A DNA stretch of 5,607 bases, taken from an uncultured bacterium. GTDB taxonomy: Bacteria; Desulfobacterota; WTBG01. Location: contig CALJBY010000192.1 in assembly GCA_938024025.1 (NCBI GenBank), forward strand, positions 1 through 5,607. Direction: 5' to 3'. Positions 1 to 5,076 of the stretch are shown one piece after another (the stretch's first letter is position 1; every line of letters begins with the position of its first letter). A program made the position numbers and the translations under genes. Below the pieces are notes generated by a model, which saw only the letters and a list, made by a program, of their open reading frames with translations, was not told the origin of the DNA and did not search any database.

Positions 1-141
1 CATCCAATCCAACCACCGCTCCGGCCAAAAAGGTACCGGACAGCTCTTATGGAGTCTGATGCGGCGGAAGGGGCACCACCCATTGAAGTAGGAGAAAGTC
101 AAATCCGTGTCCAGGTCAGCTTGGCCTATGAAATAGAATAG
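1..141 (+). CDS. SIMPL domain (DUF541/YggE-like) protein, C-terminal end only
   Basis: The frame is open from the first base of the window to a TAG stop at 139-141, giving the last 46 residues of a protein that starts outside. The tail reads M-E-S-D-A-A-E-G-A-P-P-I-E-V-G-E, then alternating hydrophobic residues, ending L-A-Y-E-I-E. SIMPL/YggE proteins characteristically end this way: a variable Met/Ala-rich linker, then a P-I-x-x-G-E motif and a final beta strand ending near Y-E-I. These are periplasmic or envelope proteins implicated in stress tolerance in several bacteria, but their biochemical activity is not settled. The N-terminal signal peptide and most of the domain cannot be seen. The assignment rests on a short tail, so it is probable rather than certain. 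The gene is convergent with the lipoprotein genes to its right. Confidence 0.62.
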   Translation, partial: HPIQPPLRPKRYRTALMESDAAEGAPPIEVGESQIRVQVSLAYEIE

Positions 142-146
142 GGGGA

Positions 147-172
147 GGGGTCAAGTCTACGCTTGACTCTTG
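147..172 (+). repeat. 26-bp inverted repeat, left copy; hairpin after the SIMPL gene
   Basis: This copy matches the reverse complement of 572-597 at 24 of 26 positions. It folds on itself: bases 148-155 (GGGTCAAG) pair with 162-169 (CTTGACTC) in 8 pairs including one G-U, around a 6-base loop. It begins 5 bp after the TAG of the SIMPL gene, where a transcription terminator would be expected. No U-tract follows, so intrinsic termination is doubtful; the stem may instead protect the 3' end of the RNA or be a REP-like element. Confidence 0.65.
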
Positions 173-179
173 CTGTAGA

Positions 180-206
180 AGCTAGCAGGCTAACCAGCTA
201 GCAAGC
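180..206 (+). repeat. 11-mer direct repeat pair
   Basis: AGCTAGCAGGC at 180-190 recurs as AGCTAGCAAGC at 196-206, with one mismatch and five bases between copies. Each contains the palindrome GCTAGC. No function is evident; it belongs to the surrounding repeat mosaic. Confidence 0.5.
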
Positions 207-216
207 TCAAAAGAAA

Positions 217-254
217 AATGCCTAAAGTGAGCTAAATTGCCTAGAATGCCTAAA
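217..254 (+). repeat. Degenerate decamer repeats (AATGCCTAAA type)
   Basis: AATGCCTAAA occurs at 217-226 and again at 245-254, with a related AATTGCCTAG at 235-244 directly before the last copy. The units are short and imperfect, so this is a weak tandem array rather than a defined element. Confidence 0.45.
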
Positions 255-269
255 ATAAAAAACAAGGAT

Positions 270-297
270 CAGAATTCAGGAGACAGAAGCCAGAATT
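270..297 (+). repeat. Four-unit heptamer tandem repeat
   Basis: Four contiguous 7-mers follow each other without gaps: CAGAATT (270), CAGGAGA (277), CAGAAGC (284) and CAGAATT (291). All start with CAG and share a purine-rich core. The strict period of seven shows a tandem origin. The copy number is too low and the units too short for CRISPR. Confidence 0.6.
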
Positions 298-326
298 GAA
301 ACGGAGATGAAATAGCTCAAGCGGTT

Positions 327-445
327 TTATTAGTTGCATTGGTTCTATTGGTTAGCCTAATGCTAACCGTACTCAAAGAAAAGTGATACCAAAACCAATG
401 TAACCAATATAACTAATGTAACCAACTTAACAATGTAACCAACTT
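327..445. repeat. Nonamer repeats in inverted blocks (AACCAATGT type)
   Basis: Forward units lie end to end: AACCAATGT (393), AACCAATAT (402), AACTAATGT (411), AACCAACTT (420), an 8-base AACAATGT (429), and AACCAACTT (437). Three reverse-complement units lie upstream: TTATTAGTT (327), GCATTGGTT (336) and CTATTGGTT (345). The two blocks can pair as a long imperfect hairpin with about 39 bases between them. A longer direct repeat of 18 bases occurs at 415-432 and 432-449. Function is unknown; iteron-like protein binding, slipped-strand expansion or a remnant of a repetitive element are all possible. Confidence 0.65.
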
Positions 446-571
446 AACATGATTTGTTACTTGCTGGCTTGCACGCTCGTAACCCTTCACAGATTGAGGG
501 GAAACTATGGGGTGTGGTTTGGCAGGCAGGGTGACGAAAAAGAGGTAAAAAATGGGGTGGTAGGTGATCAA

Positions 572-597
572 CAAGGGTCAAACGTAGACTTGACCCC
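572..597 (-). repeat. 26-bp inverted repeat, right copy; hairpin after the lipoprotein gene
   Basis: This is the mate of 147-172 in the opposite orientation. Its own arms GGGTCAA (575-581) and TTGACCC (590-596) are perfectly complementary over 7 bp with an 8-base loop. It starts 4 bp beyond the stop codon of the minus-strand lipoprotein gene. Both copies therefore have the same position and orientation relative to the gene they follow. No U-tract follows the stem on the minus strand. Confidence 0.65.
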
Positions 598-601
598 CTT
601 C

Positions 602-1225
602 TTATGTATAGTCCTGCAGGCCCTGACGGATGAAGATGGCACGTTGAATCTGCTGGAAGAGGTATTGATAGATTGCAGGTTTTTCTACTATCATGGACTG
701 TTCTTTCCCCCCGAGAGTAACAATTTTTTGGTTCTCCTTTTTTTCTGAGTAGCTGAAGGTGTTGGGGGGCAGGGAGCCGATTTTAGTGATGGTAATGCGC
801 TGCCGTATTCTTTCCTTTCCCCAGGGTTCTATGTGGGAGGTAATCTGTTCCCATCGCGTCCAACCGGTCATTTCATATCCTTTATCGCTGGTTTCTTTGA
901 GTAAGGTTTCCCGGTAGTTGACATCGTTCTCTGCATACCAGTCTTCATGAGGACCGATCATGTCCTGGCGTTTGAGGGAACTTGCCTGAATAATGCCGCT
1001 TGCTTTATCGACTACTTCAATTTGCCATCCCTCATCCTGGAGCACGGAAATAGTGGCTGAGAATCCTATGTCAAAGGTGCCCTCCAACTCTTTTGTCTGC
1101 ATGGCAGCTCGTTGCTGTATAGAGAGCGGCGGCGGTGGCGCTAAGCGGCCTTTCCTTCGTGCACAGCTGAGCAGGGCAGGTGTGATAAGCAGAAGTATGA
1201 TGCAGAAACAAAAGCTCTTTCGCAT
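602..1225 (-). CDS. Uncharacterised lipoprotein, possible BamC-like fold
   Basis: The 207-residue product has a lipoprotein signal peptide: M-R-K, a hydrophobic stretch to about residue 19, then the lipobox L-L-S-C with the lipidated Cys at 21. A Pro-rich linker (residues 29-33) follows. The rest looks like one globular domain. Near residue 50-80 a segment with V-L-Q-D-E-G-W and V-D-K-A-S-G-I-I-Q-A resembles the start of a lipoprotein domain in many Gram-negative bacteria that pairs helices with a twisted sheet. The end, with P-A-I-Y-Q-Y-L-F and I-F-I-R-Q, also fits that family as I remember it. No enzyme motif is visible. The start ATG is 15 bases from GGAGG, longer than usual, but no in-frame alternative start lies closer. 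That ribosome binding site abuts the TAA of the preceding gene, so the two are probably co-transcribed. An envelope or outer-membrane role is inferred. Confidence 0.8.
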   Translation of the reverse strand: MRKSFCFCIILLLITPALLSCARRKGRLAPPPPLSIQQRAAMQTKELEGTFDIGFSATISVLQDEGWQIEVVDKASGIIQASSLKRQDMIGPHEDWYAENDVNYRETLLKETSDKGYEMTGWTRWEQITSHIEPWGKERIRQRITITKIGSLPPNTFSYSEKKENQKIVTLGGKEQSMIVEKPAIYQYLFQQIQRAIFIRQGLQDYT

Positions 1226-1245
1226 GGGTACAGGTCTTTTCCTCC

Positions 1246-1731
1246 TTAAAACTGGGTTGCCATCATGCGGTAATCTTTAACCAGATCATTCTCATCAAAT
1301 TTTATCATGAGGGTAAAGGTAGCACTGCTTACCTGCCCGGCAGTACTGCTCTTGCCAGAAGATCCCCCAACACTAGCTCCCCCGCCGACGATGGTGTCAC
1401 CTGCTAAACCGGCAGCTGCGACTCCAGCACTTCCGGAAGCATTCCATTCGGCAACTTCGGACGCAGAAGCTATGCTCTGTCTATCGTAGGTCCACACCTC
1501 ATTGCCGTCTTTATCGCGGGTAATGATATTGGGTGCTCCAAAGACGGAAATAAGATCCGTCTGGGTAGCTTCCCCGACCTTAACGTACTTCTTAACCATA
1601 CCTGCCGTCAAGTTACTCTTCTGCTGGTTGCTGTAAGGCAAATTGGGTGACCGTGCACGAACACAGCTTCCTGTGAGTACACAGAGGAAAATGAGCACGA
1701 GCATCCGCACAAAACCTCTTGATTGTACCAT
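1246..1731 (-). CDS. BamE/SmpA/OmlA-like lipoprotein
   Basis: The 161-residue product has a hydrophobic signal peptide and lipobox L-T-G-S-C with Cys 23 as the lipidation site. Residues about 44-85 carry the hallmark of the SmpA/OmlA (BamE-like) fold: G-M-V-K-K-Y-V-K-V-G, T-D-L-I-S-V-F-G-A-P-N, then D-G-N-E-V-W-T-Y-D. The final strand is L-M-I-K-F-D-E-N-D-L-V-K-D-Y. In BamE this domain binds the beta-barrel assembly machine; many relatives have other or unknown envelope roles. Between the two halves, residues 86-136 form a Gly/Ser/Ala-rich insert, probably a flexible loop. The ATG follows GGGGAGG with a short 4-base gap; Met 10 is a possible but less likely alternative that would shorten the signal peptide. 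It is the first gene of the two-lipoprotein unit, with 20 bp to the next start. It may be a paralogue of BamE rather than BamE itself. Confidence 0.82.
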   Translation of the reverse strand: MVQSRGFVRMLVLIFLCVLTGSCVRARSPNLPYSNQQKSNLTAGMVKKYVKVGEATQTDLISVFGAPNIITRDKDGNEVWTYDRQSIASASEVAEWNASGSAGVAAAGLAGDTIVGGGASVGGSSGKSSTAGQVSSATFTLMIKFDENDLVKDYRMMATQF

Positions 1732-1774
1732 ATGTCCTCCCCGCTATAAGTAATGGAAGTACGACTCACCAATA

Positions 1775-1803
1775 ACTCTAAAAGATTATACAGATACTGT
1801 CAA
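1775..1803 (-). promoter_or_regulatory. Candidate sigma-70 type promoter for the lipoprotein unit
   Basis: On the minus strand a perfect TTGACA (1803-1798) is followed after 17 bases by TAGAGT (1780-1775), a 4/6 match to the -10 consensus. A perfect TATAAT (1790-1785) lies within the spacer but is only 7 bases from the -35 and has no good -35 of its own. Either gives a leader of about 35-50 bases before the BamE-like start. Confidence 0.45.
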
Positions 1804-1929
1804 TGAAATAACATCATGGTGGAGGGTAGCGTTTATCGATCTGTTTTAAATCACCGTTCAAGGGTAAACGGAGGAGAGGAATGGTTAAAGATGAAGCATG
1901 AAAAGGAGAAGAGAACTGCACGGTCCCCT

Positions 1930-2298
1930 TTACTGAAGCAGTTGACTTATGATGTCATCACGCGCACTGAGGGATCGGACTCCGACAAGATAGCCATCGT
2001 CTTGCTCTTCGATATGGACTACTTTGCTCGTAACATCTATGATCTTCGCATCCATCAAAAACTGCAGATGAAGGAGCATGCCTTCCTTAACGGCTGCATC
2101 TTTGATCTTTACGGCGATACCTTCCCTACTAATATCTACCAGCCAGCATCGCCCTTGAGCTATGCGGAGGCTTGCTTGATCAATGTGGTAATTTCCTATA
2201 ATTTGCATAGTATATCGTGGAGACTGTCTCCTGTCATCTCTCAGTCCCAACCGTGCTATAAGATCTTTTAATTCCAGCAAATCTCGTGCTTCTTCCAT
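1930..2298 (-). CDS. PilZ domain protein, c-di-GMP receptor
   Basis: The product, 122 residues from the preferred start, is essentially a single PilZ domain, a receptor for the second messenger c-di-GMP. Both binding signatures are present. In numbering from the preferred start, R24-x-x-x-R28 lies in a D-D-R-R-Q-S-P-R stretch, and D55-x-S-x-x-G60 reads D-I-S-R-E-G. The remaining sheet fits a PilZ beta barrel ending in G-Y-L-V-G-V. A short charged helix precedes the barrel. There is no YcgR-N domain or other output domain, so the protein probably acts by binding a partner. An in-frame ATG three codons upstream (2307) directly abuts AGGAG with no spacing, whereas the ATG at 2298 lies 9 bases from it, so 2298 is chosen. 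The gene stands alone, separated from the nfn operon by a terminator. A sigma-28-like promoter upstream points to motility control. Confidence 0.88.
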   Translation of the reverse strand: MEEARDLLELKDLIARLGLRDDRRQSPRYTMQIIGNYHIDQASLRIAQGRCWLVDISREGIAVKIKDAAVKEGMLLHLQFLMDAKIIDVTSKVVHIEEQDDGYLVGVRSLSARDDIISQLLQ

Positions 2299-2307
2299 CG
2301 TGTTCAT

Positions 2308-2312
2308 CTCCT
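2308..2312 (-). promoter_or_regulatory. Ribosome binding site deciding the PilZ start
   Basis: AGGAG on the minus strand, within GAGAGGAG. It touches the ATG at 2307 but is 9 bases from the in-frame ATG at 2298, which favours the inner start. Confidence 0.6.
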
Positions 2313-2410
2313 CTCTGTTGGAATGTCTATGGGGCCCCTGGCCGAATTGTTAGGGTACAGGTATGTCCTACTATGCTGCCCGTATATGCTTACCGTTTGT
2401 ACATATAAGT

Positions 2411-2437
2411 GTATCGGCAGTTAAAGATAAAACTTGA
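2411..2437 (-). promoter_or_regulatory. Sigma-28 (FliA)-like promoter for the PilZ gene
   Basis: The minus strand reads TCAAGTTT (2437-2430), 11 bases, then GCCGATAC (2418-2411). The enterobacterial FliA consensus is TAAAGTTT-N11-GCCGATAA, so 14 of 16 consensus positions match with exact spacing. Transcription would start near 2400-2405 and give a leader of about 105 bases before the PilZ start. The -35 element abuts the U-tract of the nfnB terminator, so the site begins exactly where the upstream unit ends. Control of a PilZ gene by the flagellar sigma factor has precedent in ycgR of Escherichia coli. Whether this organism has FliA cannot be seen here. Confidence 0.65.
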
Positions 2438-2471
2438 AAAAAATAAAAGCCCCCAGAAAATTACTGAGGGC
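2436..2471 (-). terminator. Rho-independent terminator of nfnAB
   Basis: On the minus strand GCCCTCAG (2471-2464) pairs with CTGGGGGC (2456-2449) over 8 bp with one G-U, around a 7-base A/T-rich loop. A T-rich run of 12 T in 13 bases (2448-2436) follows. It lies 64 bp past the nfnB stop and is the clearest terminator in the window. Confidence 0.92.
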
Positions 2472-2534
2472 ATATCTGCAAAGATTCCTATGATCCCTTT
2501 CTTCACAGCTTATTTAGTGGTTATTTTTTTCAGA

Positions 2535-3956
2535 TCAGGCAGAGGTGCTCAAATACGAATCGATTGCCTTTGCTGCTTTTCGACCGGCACCCATAGCCAG
2601 GATAACCGTTGCAGAACCCGTAACAATGTCACCCCCTGCGTAGACCCCTTTAATGCTGGTTGCACAGGTTTCCTCATCAGCGACAACGTATCCCCACTTG
2701 TTCAGCTCCAGACCGGGTGTTGCCTGGGTAAGAAGGGGGTTTGCATTGGTACCCAAAGCCATAATAACGTCATCAACTTCAATGATGAACTCTGATCCCT
2801 TAATGGGAACAGGCCGTCTGCGCCCCGAATCATCAGGTTCACCTAATTCCATCTTGATACATTCCATTCCCGTGACCCAACCCTTATCATTTCCGATTAA
2901 GCGTACAGGGTTTGTCAACAGTTTGAGGATTGCGTTCTCCTCTTTTGCCCGCTCAATTTCCTCATTTCGTGCAGGCATTTCCTTTTCAGAGCGACGGTAG
3001 ACGAGATAGACCTCATCTGCGCCTAAGCGGATAGCCGTTCTCACTGAGTCCATGGCCACGTTTCCTGCTCCTACTACGGCCACCTTTTTATTCTTCTTGA
3101 TGGGTGTGTCATATTCCGGGAAGAGATAGGCCTTCATTAAATTTGACCGTGTGAGAAATTCATTGGCAGAGTAAACCCCGTTTAACTCTTCCCCGGGGAT
3201 GTTCATAAACATGGGCCCCCCTGCCCCAATACCGATAAAGACGGCATCATAACCACTTTCCATGAGTTCAGGGATGGTGTAGAGCTTTCCGATGAGGGCA
3301 TTAGTTTTAATCTCTACCCCCAGGCTCTCAACAAAATCAACCTCGGCCTGTACGATTGCCTTGGGAAGTCTGAATTCCGGTATCCCGTAAACCAGGACAC
3401 CTCCCGTTTTGTGCAGGGCCTCAAAGAGAGTTACCCCGTAACCCAGTTTGGCCAGGTCAGAGGCCACGGTAAGCCCCGCAGGGCCGGAGCCGACAACGGC
3501 TACCTTTTTGTTCCTGGCTTGTGGCCGAGGTGGTGCTTCAACTGTGCCATGATCCCTTTCCCAGTCAGCAACGAACCGCTCAAGTCCACCGATAGAAACA
3601 GGATCGCCCTTCTTTCCGACGATGCATTTGCTTTCACACTGAATTTCCTGGGGACACACCCTTCCACAAACAGCAGGCAGGCTATTGGTTGATTTTATTT
3701 TTTTTGCCGCCTCTTGAAAATTCTTTTCGGCTACCAGTTTGATAAATTCCGGAATGTTAATTTCTACCGGACAGCCTGTCGAGCAGGCAGCTTTCTTACA
3801 CTGGAGACATCGTTTTGCCTCCTCTGCTGCCTGATCTTCTGTGTATCCCAGGGGAACCTCTTTAAAATTGCTTACCCGCTCTTCTGCTGCCTGCTCAGCC
3901 ATGTGAACCCGATCAGGTATAATAGTCTTTTTTGCTTTTTTTCCTTCATCTGCCAT
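2535..3956 (-). CDS. nfnB: NfnB, large subunit of electron-bifurcating NADH-dependent ferredoxin:NADP+ oxidoreductase
   Basis: The 473-residue protein belongs to the GltD/NfnB flavoprotein family. With NfnA it couples NADPH oxidation at the bifurcating FAD to reduction of ferredoxin and NAD+, reversibly, in the cytoplasm. The N-terminal cluster domain has C50-x2-C53-x4-C58-x3-C62-P, then C97, C101-P, C107 and C111. By comparison with dihydropyrimidine dehydrogenase, E126 in I-G-G-L-E occupies the position of its Gln cluster ligand, fitting the reported Glu ligation in Nfn. G-S-G-P-A-G (156-161) binds FAD; G-A-G-N-V-A (296-301) and Y-R-R (320-322) form the NADPH site; G-G-D-I-V-T-G (441-447) closes the FAD fold. 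Such genes are often misnamed glutamate synthase small subunit or sulfide dehydrogenase. The adjacent nfnA and absence of gltB argue against both. The ATG follows GGAGG by 9 bases; nfnA ends 14 bp upstream, so the genes are co-transcribed. Confidence 0.93.
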   Translation of the reverse strand: MADEGKKAKKTIIPDRVHMAEQAAEERVSNFKEVPLGYTEDQAAEEAKRCLQCKKAACSTGCPVEINIPEFIKLVAEKNFQEAAKKIKSTNSLPAVCGRVCPQEIQCESKCIVGKKGDPVSIGGLERFVADWERDHGTVEAPPRPQARNKKVAVVGSGPAGLTVASDLAKLGYGVTLFEALHKTGGVLVYGIPEFRLPKAIVQAEVDFVESLGVEIKTNALIGKLYTIPELMESGYDAVFIGIGAGGPMFMNIPGEELNGVYSANEFLTRSNLMKAYLFPEYDTPIKKNKKVAVVGAGNVAMDSVRTAIRLGADEVYLVYRRSEKEMPARNEEIERAKEENAILKLLTNPVRLIGNDKGWVTGMECIKMELGEPDDSGRRRPVPIKGSEFIIEVDDVIMALGTNANPLLTQATPGLELNKWGYVVADEETCATSIKGVYAGGDIVTGSATVILAMGAGRKAAKAIDSYLSTSA

Positions 3957-3970
3957 AATTAATTTCCTCC

Positions 3971-4792
3971 CTATCCTTCTATGGTTGCCATAGATATTTT
4001 CTCTTCTGCTACATATTGTTTAAGACGGTTGATAAGCGAGTCAAAGTCGACCTGATGGCCGTCAAATTCAGGACCGTCTACACAGCCAAATTTGGTTTCT
4101 CCGCCAACACGTACCCTGCATACACCGCACATACCCGTGGCATCGAGCATAATGGGGTTTAAGCTGACGATGGTCTTAACCTTGTATGGTTCCGTGGTTT
4201 TGCAGACAAACTTCATCATTATGGCAGGACCAATTGCAATGATATGATCAATCTTTTCTCCACTGTCAAGGATCTCTTTTAACGGTTCCGTTACCAAACC
4301 CTTGCGGCCTTGAGATCCATCATCCGTGGTGACGATGAGCTGGTTGGTCACCGCTTCCATCTCGTCCACAAAGGTTAAAAGGTCTTTGTTTCGCGCCCCA
4401 ACGATACCGACAACCTCGTTTCCTGCCTGATAGAGGGCTCGCGTGACAGGATAAATAACCGCAGTGCCCACGCCCCCACCGATGCAGATGACCTTCCCAA
4501 ACTTCTCGATTTCCGTGTGCTTGCCCAGGGGGCCCACCACATCGGCGATCTGTTCATTAACCTCTAGTTTTCCCAACAGTTTTGTGGTCTTGCCGACTTC
4601 CTGAAATACGATGGTTATGGTACCCTTTTCCCGGTCGAAGTCATTCACCGTCAGGGGCAGGCGCTCCCCTTCTTCATTTAAACGGATTATGACAAATTGA
4701 CCCGGCTTAACCTTTTTAGCAATTTCCGGGGTGTCTAGTTTGAGCAGGGTAACAGTAGATGCCAGCTTTTTCTTATCCAGTACTTTATACAC
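3971..4792 (-). CDS. nfnA: NfnA, small subunit of electron-bifurcating NADH-dependent ferredoxin:NADP+ oxidoreductase
   Basis: The 273-residue protein has the ferredoxin-NADP reductase fold of NfnA, the subunit that carries an FAD and a [2Fe-2S] cluster and reacts with NADH. The FAD-binding loop reads G-E-R-L-P-L-T (42-48). The nucleotide-binding segment is G-G-G-V-G-T-A (105-111), followed by V-G-A-R (131-134) and T-D-D-G-S-x-G-x-x-G (156-165). Near the C-terminus C222-G-V-C225 and C237 supply three cluster ligands. D217 in L-D-A-T-G is well placed for the unusual Asp ligand known in this family. Translation starts at GTG, 6 bases after GGAGG, and no better start lies nearby. It is the first gene of the nfnA-nfnB operon. 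Related dihydroorotate dehydrogenase electron-transfer subunits (PyrK) share the fold, but the NfnB partner and no pyrD nearby make NfnA the better name. Confidence 0.93.
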   Translation of the reverse strand: MYKVLDKKKLASTVTLLKLDTPEIAKKVKPGQFVIIRLNEEGERLPLTVNDFDREKGTITIVFQEVGKTTKLLGKLEVNEQIADVVGPLGKHTEIEKFGKVICIGGGVGTAVIYPVTRALYQAGNEVVGIVGARNKDLLTFVDEMEAVTNQLIVTTDDGSQGRKGLVTEPLKEILDSGEKIDHIIAIGPAIMMKFVCKTTEPYKVKTIVSLNPIMLDATGMCGVCRVRVGGETKFGCVDGPEFDGHQVDFDSLINRLKQYVAEEKISMATIEG

Positions 4793-4814
4793 GAAATACC
4801 TCCTTTAATAATGT

Positions 4815-4843
4815 TAAATAACAATAAAGGTGTTACTGGTCAA
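4815..4843 (-). promoter_or_regulatory. Weak candidate promoter of nfnAB
   Basis: On the minus strand TTGACC (4843-4838) is followed after 17 bases by TATTTA (4820-4815). The -35 matches at 5 of 6 positions but the -10 only at 3 of 6. The -10 overlaps the TGTTA-AA-TAACA dyad at 4812-4823, which could bind a regulator. No better pair was found upstream, so the true promoter remains uncertain. Confidence 0.22.
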
Positions 4844-4859
4844 TGGGTTCAAGGCCTCC

Positions 4860-4882
4860 GGGCTTGTAGTGTACAAGTACCC
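4860..4882 (-). other. Stable hairpin upstream of nfnA
   Basis: On either strand GGG and CTTGTA pair with TACAAG and CCC across a 3-base loop, giving 9 bp with a 2-base TA bulge. It is about 70-90 bp upstream of the nfnA start and has no U-tract on either side. It could be an operator or a leader structure. Confidence 0.45.
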
Positions 4883-4991
4883 CTGACCACGCAGATCCTG
4901 AAACCCTTATTTTTCTTAAACCGCTAAAAAATAAAAACAATTTATGATCTTTGGGTAATCTCAAGAAGCTAAAGCTGATTGAAAAAATACC

Positions 4992-5018
4992 TTGACATGG
5001 ATTTTTGCATGTGATAAA
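4992..5018 (+). promoter_or_regulatory. Promoter of the DUF3786 gene
   Basis: A perfect TTGACA (4992-4997) is followed after 15 bases by GATAAA (5013-5018), which is preceded by a TG at -15/-14, an extended -10 arrangement. TAAAAA at 5015-5020 with a 17-base spacer is an alternative. The start of transcription would lie near 5024-5030, leaving a leader of about 110 bases before the ATG. Confidence 0.5.
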
Positions 5019-5021
5019 AAT

Positions 5022-5039
5022 TGAGTGAATGTTCATTCA
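5022..5039 (+). promoter_or_regulatory. TetR/FadR-like operator palindrome
   Basis: The site reads TGAGTGAATGTTCATTCA. Eight-base arms match at 7 of 8 positions around a central TG. It fits the Bacillus subtilis FadR (TetR family) consensus TGAATGAMTANTCATTCA, as I recall it, at 16 of 18 positions. It lies directly after the -10 and over the expected transcription start, the position for a repressor. The repressor gene is not in the window. Confidence 0.55.
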
Positions 5040-5076
5040 TTTTCCACAGTGTTTAGCTTTCTATTACAAATTTGAT

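Larger units (their letters stand above)
142..601. other. Gene-free repeat mosaic between convergent genes
   Basis: This 460-bp stretch separates two convergent genes and has no convincing coding region on either strand. It contains, in order: a hairpin copy of a 26-bp inverted repeat (147-172), an 11-mer direct repeat around 180-206, degenerate decamers at 217-254, four exact-period heptamers at 270-297, reverse-oriented nonamers at 327-353, forward nonamers at 393-445, and the opposite copy of the 26-bp repeat at 572-597. The part from about 455 to 570 shows no recognisable structure. The layout could be a degraded non-autonomous mobile element or intergenic DNA that accumulates short repeats. 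No transposase fragment and no clear target-site duplication were seen. Confidence 0.6.

Noticed and set aside
393..445. Nonamer array as a CRISPR or plasmid-type origin
   Set aside because: Units are 9 bp with no spacers, so not CRISPR. There is no replication initiator gene or DnaA-box cluster to support an origin.
449..748. 99-codon plus-strand reading frame spanning the right end of the repeat region
   Set aside because: It runs antisense into the lipoprotein gene, crosses the hairpin repeat, has no ribosome binding site and matches no family.
1785..1790. Perfect TATAAT as the -10 of the lipoprotein promoter
   Set aside because: The TTGACA is only 7 bases upstream and no acceptable -35 lies 16-18 bases before it; the TTGACA-17-TAGAGT pair was preferred, with low certainty.
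1854..1871. CCGTT/AACGG stem downstream of the PilZ stop as its terminator
   Set aside because: Only 5 bp, an 8-base loop and no continuous U-tract on the minus strand; too weak to call.
1816..2271. 151-codon reading frame on the plus strand
   Set aside because: It lies largely antisense to the PilZ gene, whose R-x-x-x-R and D-x-S-x-x-G motifs are clear. It resembles no family.
2299..2410. c-di-GMP riboswitch in the PilZ leader
   Set aside because: No conserved GEMM core could be recognised in the roughly 105-base leader.
4812..4823. TGTTA-AA-TAACA dyad as a Rex redox-repressor site
   Set aside because: Rex sites have longer arms with a wider centre (TTGTTAA-N4-TTAACAA type). The spacing here does not fit, though another regulator is possible.
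4833..5036. 67-codon minus-strand reading frame in the nfnA upstream region
   Set aside because: No ribosome binding site, lies in an AT-rich regulatory region, and overlaps the opposing promoter and operator.
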